The notes under the pieces are model-generated. The model saw nothing but the letters and a program-made list of their open reading frames with translations. It ran no database searches and was not told the DNA's origin. 64,000 nucleotides of DNA from Streptomyces chilikensis (GTDB lineage Bacteria > Actinomycetota > Actinomycetes > Streptomycetales > Streptomycetaceae): the NCBI RefSeq assembly GCF_001642695.1, contig NZ_LWCC02000005.1, forward strand, positions 1,906,406 to 1,970,405, given 5' to 3'. Below are positions 42,455-52,234 of this stretch, one piece after another; position 1 is the first letter of the stretch; each line of letters opens with the position of its first letter. The position numbers and the translations under genes are program-made.

Positions 42455-43816
42455 TCACGCCCTCGGAGCCAGTCTGGTCAGGCCGTTGAGGACGCGGTCC
42501 ACGGCGTCGCCGCCGGTCGGGTCGGTGAGGTTGTTCACGAGCTTGAAGACGATCTTCATCAACTGCGGGTGGGTGAGCCCCCGTTCGGCGGCGAGCTTCA
42601 TCACCCGGGGGCGGCCGATCAGCTTCACGAAGGCGCGGCCCAGCGTGTAGTAGCCGCCGTGGGTGTCCTTGAGGACGCGCGGATAGCGCCGCAGCGCCGC
42701 CTCACGGCCCTCCGCGGTGCGCCGGGCCAGGGCCTGCGCCACCACCTCGGCGGCGGTGCGGCCCGATTCCATCGCATAGGCGATGCCCTCGCCGTTGAAC
42801 GGGTTGACGGCGCCCGCCGCGTCGCCGACCAGCAGCAGGCCGTCCGCGTAGTGCGGCTGCCGGTTGAACCCCATGGGCAGCGCCGCGCCGCGCACCGGGC
42901 CGGTCATGTTCTCGGGGGAGAACCCCCACTCCTCGGGCAGCGAGGCGCACCAGGCGCGCAGCACCCCGCGCCAGTCCGGGTCCCGGTACGGCAGCGAGGC
43001 GTCCAGGACGCCCAGGCCCACGTTGCAGGTGCCGTCCCCCATGCCGAAGATCCAGGCGTAGCCGGGGAGCAGGCGGCCGCCGGGCTCCGGCCGGTCCCGC
43101 ACCTCCAGCCACGACTCCAGGTAGTCGTCGTCGTGGCGCGGGCTGGTGAAGTAGGTGCGCACGGCGACCCCCATCGGCCGGTCCTCGCGCCGCCGCAGGC
43201 CCATCGCCAGGGAGAGGCGGCTGGAGTTGCCGTCGGCCGCCACCACCAGTGGGGCGCGGAAGGTCACCGGGCGCTTCTCCTCCCCGGTCCTGGCGCGCAC
43301 GCCGGTGATGCGTCCGGTGCGGTCGTCCAGGAGCGGTCCGGTGACGGTGCAGCGCTGGAGGAGGCGGGCGCCGGACCTCTCCGCCTGCCGCGCCAGCCGT
43401 TCGTCGAAGTCGTCGCGCCGCCGGACCAGTCCGTGGTCGGGGAAGGCGGCCAGCTGCGGCCAGTCCAGCTCCAGCCGCATCCCGCCGGCGACCACGCGCA
43501 GCCCCTTGTTGGGCAGCCAGCCGGCCTCCGGAGAGGTGTCGACCCCCATCGCCACCAGTTCCTTGACGGCGCGGGGGGTGAGACCGTCGCCGCAGACCTT
43601 CTCGCGGGGGAAGGCGGTCTTCTCCAGCAGCAGGACGTCGAGCCCGGCACGGGCCAGGTGGCAGGCGGCGGCCGAGCCGGACGGACCGGCTCCGACCACG
43701 ATCACGTCGGCGCTCCCGGCGGGGTCCGGTGCCCCGGCGGGGCCGGGGATGCCGGAACTGCCGGGGCTGCCGGAACTGCCGGGGCTGTCAGGGCTGTCGG
43801 AGAGCGGCTCGGTCAC
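42455..43816 (-). CDS. Geranylgeranyl-reductase-family FAD-dependent oxidoreductase (possible menaquinone reductase)
   Basis: 453-residue flavoprotein. The N-terminus is a Ser/Pro/Gly repeat of about 35 residues, then the FAD fold VIVVGAGPSGSAAACHLARAG, the family motif EKVCGDGLTPRAVKEL, a middle GD motif LLLVGDAAGAVNPFNGEGI and a C-terminal helical region. Family members saturate isoprenoid double bonds; in mycobacteria MenJ reduces one unit of the menaquinone tail. The close neighbours (menG, mqnC) favour such a role here. GTG 43816 has GGGGAGA upstream. A divergent acetyltransferase gene starts 91 bp away. Confidence 0.82.
   Translation of the reverse strand: MTEPLSDSPDSPGSSGSPGSSGIPGPAGAPDPAGSADVIVVGAGPSGSAAACHLARAGLDVLLLEKTAFPREKVCGDGLTPRAVKELVAMGVDTSPEAGWLPNKGLRVVAGGMRLELDWPQLAAFPDHGLVRRRDDFDERLARQAERSGARLLQRCTVTGPLLDDRTGRITGVRARTGEEKRPVTFRAPLVVAADGNSSRLSLAMGLRRREDRPMGVAVRTYFTSPRHDDDYLESWLEVRDRPEPGGRLLPGYAWIFGMGDGTCNVGLGVLDASLPYRDPDWRGVLRAWCASLPEEWGFSPENMTGPVRGAALPMGFNRQPHYADGLLLVGDAAGAVNPFNGEGIAYAMESGRTAAEVVAQALARRTAEGREAALRRYPRVLKDTHGGYYTLGRAFVKLIGRPRVMKLAAERGLTHPQLMKIVFKLVNNLTDPTGGDAVDRVLNGLTRLAPRA
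43751..43786 (-). repeat. Two perfect 18-bp tandem repeats in the flavoprotein leader
   Basis: GCCGGAACTGCCGGGGCT occurs twice in succession, with degenerate copies on both sides (about 43740-43800). They encode the Pro-Gly-Ser repeats of the flavoprotein's disordered N-terminus. Confidence 0.85.
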
Positions 43817-43906
43817 AGCGGAATCTCCCCGGGAACGAGGGTGCCGACGGGCAGGACACGGGCAGTCTATGCAGCGACCACCGATCTCCGGCCGAAGGAC
43901 GTCCTC

Positions 43907-44419
43907 GTGAACCGACCGCTTCCCGTGGTGAGACTCCGTGTCCCGACCGAGGAGGACGCCTGGGCCTGGCACGACCTCTTCGACGACCCGGAGGTGATGG
44001 AGTTCTTCGGCGGCGCCTCCCTCGAACTCTCCGCCTACCAGCTGAGCACGGCCCGCCAGCGCCGGAACGCGGCCGAGTACGGCTTCTGCTTCTGGTCGGT
44101 GCTCGACGAGGACGACGAGGTGATGGGTTTCGTGGGCGCCCAGCCGTGGCCCCAGGACTGGGGTCCGGCGGTCGGCGAGATCGAGATCGGCTGGCGGCTG
44201 GGCCGCGCGTACTGGGGGCGGGGCTACGTGACCGCCGCGGCCCTGCAGACGCTGGAGCGGCTCCGGGAGGCCGGCGTCGAGTCGGTGGTGGCGGTGGTCG
44301 ACGCCGGGAACGAGCGGTCCGTGGCGGTCGCCCGGCGGCTGGGCATGGAGTTCGCCGAGCGGTTCGTCATCCCGGACCTGGGCCGGGAGGGGCACATGTA
44401 CCGGCTCTCCCTCGTCTGA
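43907..44419 (+). CDS. GNAT-family N-acetyltransferase (RimJ/RimL-like)
   Basis: 170 residues. The acetyl-CoA fold is clear: VVRLRVPTEEDAWAWHDLF at the start, GEIEIGWRLGRAYWGRGYVTAAALQTL for motif A, and NERSVAVARRLGMEF near the end. This arrangement is that of RimJ/RimL-type enzymes that acetylate amino groups. GTG 43907 has GAAGGAC seven bases upstream and starts just before the conserved fold. It is divergent from the flavoprotein gene. The substrate is unknown. Confidence 0.82.
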   Translation: MNRPLPVVRLRVPTEEDAWAWHDLFDDPEVMEFFGGASLELSAYQLSTARQRRNAAEYGFCFWSVLDEDDEVMGFVGAQPWPQDWGPAVGEIEIGWRLGRAYWGRGYVTAAALQTLERLREAGVESVVAVVDAGNERSVAVARRLGMEFAERFVIPDLGREGHMYRLSLV

Positions 44420-44446
44420 CGCCTCGCGGCGGGGAGGCGGACCGGT

Positions 44447-44472
44447 GGGGCCCGGCGGATCGCCCGGGCCCC
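44447..44472. terminator. GC hairpin between acetyltransferase and menG
   Basis: GGGGCCCGG and CCGGGCCCC form a 9-bp stem with an 8-nt loop in the gap between converging genes. Confidence 0.65.
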
Positions 44473-44500
44473 GGCGCGGCGGCCGGCCGGAGGCGGCCGG

Positions 44501-45196
44501 TCAGACCCGCTTGAACCCGCGGTGCAGCGCCACGACGCCGCCCGTGAGGTTGCGCCAGGCCACCTCGTTCCAGCCGGCCTTGCCCAGCAGGGCGGCGAGG
44601 GACGGCTGGTCGGGCCACTCCTGGATCGACTCGGCCAGGTAGACGTAGGCGTCCGGGTTGGAGGAGACCGCCCGCGCCACCGGCGGCAGCGCCTTCATCA
44701 GGTACTCCATGTAGACCGTGCGGAACGGCGCCCACACCGGCCTGCTGAACTCGCTGATCACCACGCGCCCGCCCGGCCTGGTCACCCGGTGCATCTCGGC
44801 GAGCGCGGCGTCGGTGTCCTGCACGTTGCGCAGCCCGAAGGAGATCGTGACGGCGTCGAAGGTGTCGTCCTTGAACGGCAGCCGGGTGGCGTCGCCCGCC
44901 GTGAACGGCATCCACGGGTGGCGGTCCTTGCCGACCCGCAGCATGCCCAGGGAGAAGTCGCACGGCACCACGTAGGCGCCGGCCTCCGCGAAGGGCTGCG
45001 AGGAGGTGGCCGTGCCGGCCGCCAGGTCCAGCACCTTCTGCCCCGGACGGGCGTCGACCGCCCTGGCGACCGCCTTGCGCCAGAGCCGGGCCTGCCCCAG
45101 GGACAGCACGTCGTTGGTCAGGTCGTAGCGTTTCGCCACCCCGTCGAACATCGAGGCGACTTCGTGCGGCTGCTTGTCCAAGGATGCGCGGGTCAC
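44501..45196 (-). CDS. menG: Demethylmenaquinone methyltransferase
   Basis: SAM-dependent C-methyltransferase that carries out the last step of menaquinone synthesis. 231 residues with the UbiE/MenG features [19 protein letters not shown], the SAM motif [12 protein letters not shown], and [21 protein letters not shown] start at GTG 45196 ([13 protein letters not shown]), which matches the usual actinobacterial N-terminus; an ATG three codons earlier (45205) is also possible. Genes for the futalosine branch (mqnC, mqnA) are nearby, so the quinone pathway is consistent. Confidence 0.93.
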   Translation of the reverse strand: MTRASLDKQPHEVASMFDGVAKRYDLTNDVLSLGQARLWRKAVARAVDARPGQKVLDLAAGTATSSQPFAEAGAYVVPCDFSLGMLRVGKDRHPWMPFTAGDATRLPFKDDTFDAVTISFGLRNVQDTDAALAEMHRVTRPGGRVVISEFSRPVWAPFRTVYMEYLMKALPPVARAVSSNPDAYVYLAESIQEWPDQPSLAALLGKAGWNEVAWRNLTGGVVALHRGFKRV

Positions 45197-45281
45197 GCGG
45201 CCCATTGTTGCAGCCGCCCCCCGGCCCGGCGCCGATGCCCCGGCGCTCGGCCCCGGCCGGGCGGCGCGGGGGCGCGAGGGC

Positions 45282-45833
45282 TCAGCGGCGCCGGAAGACC
45301 AGGCGGCCGGCCAGGGCCGTGGCCAGACAGCCGCCGTCGGGGGCGCGGACGGTGAAGTCGGCCGTCCCGGAGGGGCGCAGGGCCTGGGGCGGGGGCGGGG
45401 AGAGCGCCACGTGGAGGCCGGAGCGGGTGACGGCCGCGGCGACCGCGGGGCGCGTGAACGGACCGGCCAGGACCGTGGTGCCGCGGCCCAGCAGGCGCTG
45501 GACGCCGCGGCGGGCGCTGTGGCCCCACCGGGTGTCCGTCATGGGCAGCGCGGCCAGCGCGTCGCCGGTCAGCGGGCCGGTGCCGAGCTCGTCGGCCTCG
45601 CGGGGGTCGGGCCAGTAGGCGGACTCCAGGAGGGCGACGGCGTCCGGCTCGTACCGGCCGGGGGTCAGGACGCCGTCCCAGTCCCGGACCCGCGCGCCGT
45701 ACTCGGCGAGCAGGTCCTCCGCCGGGCCGACCGCGGCGATCCGGTCCCCGAGGACGGCCACCGCGTGGCCGGGGCGGACGTCCCCGTCCGCGACGAGGCC
45801 GACCCCGAGCGCGGGGCGGTGGATCGTGAGCAA
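45282..45833 (-). CDS. Imidazolonepropionase-like domain protein next to mqnC
   Basis: 183 residues resembling only the first part of an amidohydrolase: [43 protein letters not shown], then [20 protein letters not shown]. The histidines of the amidohydrolase metal site (HxH after PG) are absent, so hydrolase activity is unlikely. The best start is TTG 45833, eleven bases after the mqnC stop, with AGGTCCGGAG as ribosome site. I recall the same short gene beside mqnC in other Streptomyces, where it is annotated only by this domain name. The role is unknown. Confidence 0.7.
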   Translation of the reverse strand: MLTIHRPALGVGLVADGDVRPGHAVAVLGDRIAAVGPAEDLLAEYGARVRDWDGVLTPGRYEPDAVALLESAYWPDPREADELGTGPLTGDALAALPMTDTRWGHSARRGVQRLLGRGTTVLAGPFTRPAVAAAVTRSGLHVALSPPPPQALRPSGTADFTVRAPDGGCLATALAGRLVFRRR

Positions 45834-45844
45834 CGCTCCGGACC

Positions 45845-47047
45845 TCAGCCCGCGTCGACGATCTGCAGCTCCGGGTGGGCGATACCGCGCTCGATCGCCG
45901 TGGAGGAGATGTGCGAGGTGACGCGGTCGCCGTCGCCCGGGTCGTTCGCCGGGTCGTCGTGCACCACGAGGTGCTCGTAGGTGGTCGCGCGCTGCGCGGG
46001 GACGCGGTCCGCGGCGCGGATCAGGTCGATGATCTCCTGCCGGTTGGAGCGGTGGCGGGCGCCGGCCGAGGAGACCACGTTCTCCTCCAGCATGATCGAG
46101 CCCAGGTCGTCCGCGCCGTAGTGCAGCGAGAGCTGGCCGGCCTCCTTGCCGGTGGTCAGCCAGGAACCCTGGATGTGGGTGACGTTGTCCAGGAAGAGCC
46201 GGGCGACGGCGATCATCCGCAGGTACTCGAAGAGCGTGGCCTGGGTGCGGCCCTTCAGGTGGTTGTTCTCCGGCTGGTACGTGTAGGGGATGAAGGCGCG
46301 GAAGCCGCCGGTGCGGTCCTGCACGTCGCGGATCATCCGCAGGTGCTCGATCCGCTCGGCGTTGGTCTCGCCGGTGCCCATCAGCATGGTCGTCGTCGAC
46401 TCGACGCCCAGCCGGTGCGCGGTCTCCATGATCTCCAGCCAGCGCTCGCCACTCTCCTTCAGCGGGGCGATCGCCTTGCGCGGCCGCGCGGGCAGCAGCT
46501 CGGCGCCGGCCCCGGCGAAGGAGTCCAGGCCCGCCCGGTGGATCCGGGTGATGGCCTCCTCGACGGAGACGCCGGAGATCCGGGCCATGTGCTCGACCTC
46601 GGAGGCGCCCAGGCTGTGGATGACCAGCTGCGGGAAGGCGTCCTTGATGGCCTTGAAGTGCGACTCGTAGTACTCGACGCCGTAGTCCGGGTGGTGCCCG
46701 CCCTGGAACATGATCTGGGTGCCGCCCAGCTCGACCGTCTCGGCGCAGCGGCGCAGGATGTCGTCGAGGTCCCGGGTCCACCCCTTCTTGGTGTCCTTGG
46801 GGGCCGCGTAGAAGGCGCAGAACTTGCACGCCGTGACGCACACGTTGGTGTAGTTGATGTTGCGTTCGATGATGTACGTCGCGATGTGCTCCGTGCCGGC
46901 GAACCTGCGGCGGCGGACGGCGTCGGCGGCCTGGCCGAGGGCGTGCAGCGGGGCGTCGCGGAGGAGGGCGACCGCCTCCTCGGGGGTGATCCGCCCACCA
47001 TCGGCGGCACGGTCGAGCACAGACTGAAGTTCGGCCTTCTCGGTCAC
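45845..47047 (-). CDS. mqnC: Cyclic dehypoxanthinyl futalosine synthase
   Basis: Radical SAM enzyme of the futalosine menaquinone pathway, converting dehypoxanthine futalosine to its cyclic form. 400 residues. The SAM cluster ligands are C70, C74 and C77 (NVCVTACKFCAFY), followed by FQGGHHPDYGVEYYE and the C-terminal RQEIIDLIRAADRVPAQR. GTG 47047 has AAGGGA upstream; the longer frame from 47143 has no such site. Its presence with mqnA shows that this organism makes menaquinone through futalosine rather than the classical Men route. Confidence 0.95.
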   Translation of the reverse strand: MTEKAELQSVLDRAADGGRITPEEAVALLRDAPLHALGQAADAVRRRRFAGTEHIATYIIERNINYTNVCVTACKFCAFYAAPKDTKKGWTRDLDDILRRCAETVELGGTQIMFQGGHHPDYGVEYYESHFKAIKDAFPQLVIHSLGASEVEHMARISGVSVEEAITRIHRAGLDSFAGAGAELLPARPRKAIAPLKESGERWLEIMETAHRLGVESTTTMLMGTGETNAERIEHLRMIRDVQDRTGGFRAFIPYTYQPENNHLKGRTQATLFEYLRMIAVARLFLDNVTHIQGSWLTTGKEAGQLSLHYGADDLGSIMLEENVVSSAGARHRSNRQEIIDLIRAADRVPAQRATTYEHLVVHDDPANDPGDGDRVTSHISSTAIERGIAHPELQIVDAG

Positions 47048-47286
47048 CGATGCGTCCCTTTCGTCAAGGGTTTGGACGGACCGCATCAGCCTACGCCAGC
47101 CGTTCCGACGAACCGCCGGAGCCTCGGGGCTGCCCGGGGCCACCCGCTCGGGAAGTGAACGTTTCCGCTGGTCAGCGACCGTATCCAGCCGTACCTCATG
47201 CCGGTGACGTCCCGCGGCGACAGCAACTCCCCCGCCCGCGGCCCGTTGTCCCGCTCACCGGTGCGGAACACGGAAGGACACGAGTC

Positions 47287-47745
47287 ATGCGCCACATCAC
47301 TCACTTCGCCATCACCCTGCTGTCGGCCGCCACCCTGGCGATGGCACCCCCTGCGCACACTTCTGTGAACGCGATCGGCTCCACGCCTGTGCGGACGTTC
47401 GCCTACACGGTCGGAGGCATCGCGATGAACATTCCGACCGGCTGCATGTTCACCCACATCGTCCGGGGCGGCGGCAGACGCATCACGTACCAGAACGCCG
47501 GGGTCGACTGCGCCTTCGCCGGCGCGTTGAACAGCGGCTTCTGCAACTGGCGCATCGACTTCGCGTACGCCGACACCGACAACCGGGTGTACCGGACCTC
47601 ACGAGGCCGGGTGCACACGGAATGCCGGATCGATCCGATGCGGGGCAACAGCCCGCAGACGCTCCCGCGTTACGGAAAGGCGTGCGCCCGCCTCCACGTC
47701 AACGGGACTCGACTGGCGAGCCAGTGCCACCACATCACCCGGTGA
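47287..47745 (+). CDS. Small secreted six-cysteine protein of unknown function
   Basis: 152-residue precursor. Residues 1-25 form a signal peptide (MRHITHFAITLLSAATLAMA, probable cleavage near AHT). The mature part has six cysteines (in TGCMF, VDCAF, FCNWR, TECRI, KACAR and SQCHH), enough for three disulfides, and many aromatic and basic residues. I do not recognise the family. ATG 47287 has AAGGA upstream. Codon choice is less GC-biased than in the neighbours. The next gene's ribosome site overlaps this stop, so the two are coupled. Confidence 0.75.
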   Translation: MRHITHFAITLLSAATLAMAPPAHTSVNAIGSTPVRTFAYTVGGIAMNIPTGCMFTHIVRGGGRRITYQNAGVDCAFAGALNSGFCNWRIDFAYADTDNRVYRTSRGRVHTECRIDPMRGNSPQTLPRYGKACARLHVNGTRLASQCHHITR

Positions 47746-47753
47746 AGGACCTC

Positions 47754-48005
47754 ATGCACGAACAGCAGCCCGAGGACCGGAACGGTACCCGGGGGCCCGA
47801 GGCGGAGGACCGGCGCCGCCGTGTCTCCGTCGCCGCGTTCGTCGCGGGAGTAGTGGCGGGGCTCGGCTTCTTCCTGTTCTTCCCCGGGCTGCCCCACGTC
47901 ATCGACTGGGGGGCGATCCTGGTGGCCCTGGCCGCCGGTGTCGCGGCGCGTGCGGGGTGCCTGGCCTGGCTGGGACGGGGGGAAGCGGGCCGTCGCGGGA
48001 GGTGA
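47754..48005 (+). CDS. Small two-helix membrane protein of unknown function
   Basis: 83 residues: a charged N-terminus (MHEQQPEDRNGTRGPEAEDR), then two hydrophobic segments (VAAFVAGVVAGLGFFLFF and WGAILVALAAGVAARAG) and a short basic end. It starts 8 bp after the upstream stop, and the GAAGGAC ribosome site overlaps that stop, which indicates co-translation with the secreted six-cysteine protein. It ends 2 bp before the converging prepilin peptidase gene. No function can be assigned. Confidence 0.65.
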   Translation: MHEQQPEDRNGTRGPEAEDRRRRVSVAAFVAGVVAGLGFFLFFPGLPHVIDWGAILVALAAGVAARAGCLAWLGRGEAGRRGR

Positions 48006-48007
48006 GG

Positions 48008-48739
48008 TCAGGCGGCGTAGGCGCCGGCCAGCAGGCCCAGGAAGGCGCCCGCGAGGAGGAACGGGCCGAACGGCATCTCCGTGCGGCGGTCCGCCCGGCG
48101 CAGGACGATCAGGGCCAGGCCGTAGAGCCCGCCGAGCAGGAACCCGGCGAAGGCGCCGAGCAGCAGCACGCCCCAGCCGTACCAGCCGAGCACCGCGCCG
48201 GTGGTGAGGGCGAGCTTGACGTCGCCGAATCCCATGCCGGCCGGGCTGATCAGGTGCAGCACCAGGTGGCCCCCGGACAGCGCGAGGGCGCCGAGCGACG
48301 CGCCGGTCCACCGGCCCGCGTGCTCGGGCAGCAGCGCGGCCACACCCAGCAGGGCGAGGGCGGTCACGGCCAGCGGCAGCGTCAGCACGTCCGGCAGGCG
48401 GCGCACCCGGAGGTCGACGGCGGCGAGGAGGACCCCGGCGGGAGTCAGGAGCAGCCAGACCAGCAGCTCGGGACGCGGCCCGGTGGCCGCGGCGAGGGCC
48501 CCGCAGAGGAGGGCGGTGACGGCGGGCAGGGCGACGCGTCCACGGCCGTACGGTCCGTGGCAGCCCCGGCAGCGGGCGGGGCCGAGCCAGCCGGGCAGCG
48601 GGTGGCCGCCGGGGCAGTCGGCCCGCCACGGCTGCTGCGGCCCGACCGCCAGCCGGTACGCGGGCCGCGCCAGGAGCAGTCCCACTGCCGCCCCCCACAC
48701 GACCGCCACCGTCCCCAGCAGCCACACCTCGGTCGTCAC
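48008..48739 (-). CDS. A24-family prepilin peptidase-like membrane protein
   Basis: 243-residue membrane aspartic peptidase with about seven helices. The catalytic aspartates are D109 (LAAVDLRVRRLPD) and D173 in the GFGDVK motif. Between the first two helices is a cysteine-containing loop (DCPGGHPLPGW, ARCRGCHG) that resembles the zinc-binding loop of full-length prepilin peptidases. No pilin gene lies in the window, so its substrate is elsewhere; type IV/Tad-like pilins exist in many Streptomyces. Confidence 0.87.
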   Translation of the reverse strand: MTTEVWLLGTVAVVWGAAVGLLLARPAYRLAVGPQQPWRADCPGGHPLPGWLGPARCRGCHGPYGRGRVALPAVTALLCGALAAATGPRPELLVWLLLTPAGVLLAAVDLRVRRLPDVLTLPLAVTALALLGVAALLPEHAGRWTGASLGALALSGGHLVLHLISPAGMGFGDVKLALTTGAVLGWYGWGVLLLGAFAGFLLGGLYGLALIVLRRADRRTEMPFGPFLLAGAFLGLLAGAYAA

Positions 48740-48819
48740 CCGGCCAGCCTATGCCCGGGGACGGGCCGGGCGCCGTGGACCGCCGTCACCCGTGGACCGC
48801 CGCTACTTGAGGGCCGCCG

Positions 48820-49245
48820 CTACCCGAGGGCCGGTCGCCCGTCCGCCGGTCCGGGCAGCAGGACGTCCCGCAGCCCGCGCACGACGGACAGCCACGCCCG
48901 GTCGCCCTCCCAGAGCTCCAGCAGCTCGGACGGCTCGGTGACCACCCGCCCCAGCGCCTCGGCCGCGACCGCGCGCAGCCCGGTCAGGTCGGGCAGCGGC
49001 TCGTCCGGGGCGTAGGGCGTGTCCACGGGTTCGCCGCGCGGGCACTGGGCGGCGACCAGCGCGGCGGCCGCGACGGCCTCGCAGGCGACGTCGGCGTCGA
49101 GGTGGCCGGCGGCCCCCGTGCCGGCCGCCCGGAGCAGCACGGCGCGCACCACGGCCGCACGCGCGCCCTCCGGCGCGTCGTCGAGGTCGCCGGAGAAGTC
49201 CGCCGCGGTGTCGTTGTCGAAAGGACCTGTGTCCCAGGTGCCCAT
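48820..49245 (-). CDS. DUF4259 domain-containing protein
   Basis: 141 residues beginning MGTWDTGPFDNDTAADFSGD, the characteristic opening of DUF4259 proteins, with the rest helical and Ala/Glu-rich (ELLELWEGDRAWLSVVRGL). ATG 49245 is chosen because that motif always opens the domain; the longer frame from 49317 is Arg-rich. Function unknown. It stands between the prepilin peptidase gene and mqnA, same strand. Confidence 0.85.
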   Translation of the reverse strand: MGTWDTGPFDNDTAADFSGDLDDAPEGARAAVVRAVLLRAAGTGAAGHLDADVACEAVAAAALVAAQCPRGEPVDTPYAPDEPLPDLTGLRAVAAEALGRVVTEPSELLELWEGDRAWLSVVRGLRDVLLPGPADGRPALG

Positions 49246-49332
49246 GGGCGCCCGCCTCCCGGATCCGGTGGTGCGGTCCGCCCGCACGCCGCGCATCCTG
49301 GCAGGCCGCACCGACATCCCCCGGAATCCGGG

Positions 49333-50535
<1,203 letters not shown>

Positions 50536-50739
50536 ATGGCTACCGGAACCGTGAAGTGGTTCAACGCCGAAAAGGGCTTTGGCTTCATCGCCCAGGAAGG
50601 CGGAGGCCCCGACGTCTTCGTTCACTACTCCGCGATCAACGCCAGCGGTTTCCGCTCCCTCGAGGAGAACCAGGCGGTGACCTTCGACGTGACCCAGGGT
50701 CCGAAGGGCCCGCAGGCGGAGAACGTCACCCCGCAGTAA
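50536..50739 (+). CDS. Cold-shock protein (CspA family)
   Basis: 67-residue single cold-shock domain that binds single-stranded nucleic acid and melts RNA structure. RNP1 is KGFGFI at 13-18 and RNP2 is DVFVHY at 26-31; the start [14 protein letters not shown] is typical of Streptomyces. The ribosome site AAGGAGG lies at 50525-50531. A long leader precedes it and a hairpin terminator follows. Confidence 0.96.
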   Translation: MATGTVKWFNAEKGFGFIAQEGGGPDVFVHYSAINASGFRSLEENQAVTFDVTQGPKGPQAENVTPQ

Positions 50740-50808
50740 GCCTCCGGCTCGAAGAGAGCCCGATGCTCTGCTCCGGTTGAGTTGATTCCGGAACGAGTGC
50801 AGTACCCA

Positions 50809-50848
50809 AGGAGCCCCCTGCCGGTTCTCACCGGCACCGGGGGCTCCT
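50809..50848. terminator. Bidirectional terminator after the cold-shock gene
   Basis: AGGAGCCCCC (50809-50818) pairs with GGGGGCTCCT (50839-50848), with an inner TGCCGG and CCGGCA stem. On the plus strand it is followed by GCCTTTC. It lies between the converging cold-shock and thiolase genes. Confidence 0.85.
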
Positions 50849-50872
50849 GCCTTTCGCCGGAAGCGGGCCGCC

Positions 50873-52162
50873 TCAGGCCCGCTCGAGAATCGCCGTGACG
50901 CCCTGGCCCCCGGCCGCGCAGACGGATATCAGGCCCCGTCCCGGCGCGTCCCGCTCGGCCAGCAGCGCGGCCAGCGTGGCGACCACCCGGGCGCCGGTGG
51001 CGGCGAACGGATGGCCGGTGGCCAGCGAGGAACCGGCCACGTTCAGCCGGTCCCGGTCCACCGGGGCCAGGCCCCGCTTCTCCCAGGCCGCCAGCGTGGC
51101 CAGGACCTGGGAGGCGAAGGCCTCGTGGATCTCGATCAGGTCGAAGTCCTCGATGCCCAGTCCGGCGCGCTCCAGCATCCGCGGCACCGCGTACGCGGGG
51201 GCCATCAGCAGCCCGTCCTCGCCGTCGGCGACGTCGCCGTGCACGAAGTCCACCGCCGCCGTCCCGTAGGCGGTCAGATAGGCCAGGGGCCGCAGGCCGC
51301 GGGCCTCGGCCCACTCCTCGCTCGCCAGCAGGACGGTGGCCGCGCCGTCGGTGAGCGGGGTGGAGTTGCCGGCCGTCATCGTCGGCCCGGGGCCGTCGAG
51401 GCCGAAGACCGGCTCGAGGGCCGCCAGCTTCTCCACCGTGGAGCCGGGCCGCAGGTTCTGGTCCCTGGCCAGGCCCCGGAAGGGCACCACCATGTCCTGG
51501 AAGAAGCCCCGCTCGTAGGCCGCGGCCAGCTTGCGGTGGCTGGCCGCGGCCAGCTCGTCCTGCGCCTCGCGGGTGATGCCCCAGGCCCGGGCGGTGACCG
51601 CCGCGTGCTCGCCCATGGACAGGTGCGTGCGCGGCTCGGCGTTGCGCGGGACGTCGGGGACCAGGTGGGACGGGCGCACCCGGGAGAGCGCCTTCAGCCG
51701 GGCGCCCGCCGACCTGGCGCGCCGGGCCTCCAGGAGGATCCTGCGCAGCCGGTCGTTGAGGCCCAGCGGGGCGTCGCTGGCGGTGTCGGCGCCGCCCGCG
51801 ATCCCCGACTCCAGCTGGCCCAGCATGATCTTGTTGGCGACCGCGATCACCGCCTGGAGTCCGGTGCCGCAGGCCTGCTGGATGTCGTAGGCGGGCGTCC
51901 TGGGGTCCAGCCGGGAACCCAGCACCGTCTCCCGGGCCAGGTTGAAGTCGCGGCTGTGCTTGAGCACCGCGCCGGCCACGAACTCCCCGACCGCGCCCCG
52001 CTCCCCGAGGCCGTACCTCTCGACCAGCCCGTCCAGGGCGGCGGTCAGCATCTCCTGGTTGGACGCGGTGGCGTAGGGGCCGTCGGAACGGGCGAACGGA
52101 ATGCGCGCGCCGCCGATGACGGCGACGCGGCGGGTCGCCGGGGGCTGCGGGAGAACGCTCAT
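50873..52162 (-). CDS. Acetyl-CoA C-acyltransferase (thiolase, FadA2-like)
   Basis: 429-residue thiolase. Nucleophile C98 in DIQQACGTGLQA, the second active-site region IEIHEAFASQV, the histidine of TGHPFAATGAR and the final cysteine of SVCAAGGQG are all present. It should cleave or condense 3-ketoacyl-CoA. ATG 52162 has AAGGAG upstream. It is divergent from a FabG-like and a MaoC-like gene, the same trio as fadA2-fabG4-htdX in mycobacteria, suggesting a joint role in fatty acyl chain turnover or modification. Confidence 0.93.
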   Translation of the reverse strand: MSVLPQPPATRRVAVIGGARIPFARSDGPYATASNQEMLTAALDGLVERYGLGERGAVGEFVAGAVLKHSRDFNLARETVLGSRLDPRTPAYDIQQACGTGLQAVIAVANKIMLGQLESGIAGGADTASDAPLGLNDRLRRILLEARRARSAGARLKALSRVRPSHLVPDVPRNAEPRTHLSMGEHAAVTARAWGITREAQDELAAASHRKLAAAYERGFFQDMVVPFRGLARDQNLRPGSTVEKLAALEPVFGLDGPGPTMTAGNSTPLTDGAATVLLASEEWAEARGLRPLAYLTAYGTAAVDFVHGDVADGEDGLLMAPAYAVPRMLERAGLGIEDFDLIEIHEAFASQVLATLAAWEKRGLAPVDRDRLNVAGSSLATGHPFAATGARVVATLAALLAERDAPGRGLISVCAAGGQGVTAILERA

Positions 52163-52234
52163 CTCGGCCTGCTCCTTGCGTCGGGCCTCGTGCCGCCCTG
52201 GCGTCGGCGGCCTGTGAACGGGCTTACGGATTGA

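Noticed and set aside
47050-47286. Longer N-terminal extension of the secreted six-cysteine protein
   Set aside because: The in-frame extension (MRPFRQGFGRTASAYASRSD and on) hides the signal peptide and lacks a ribosome site; ATG 47287 has AAGGA.
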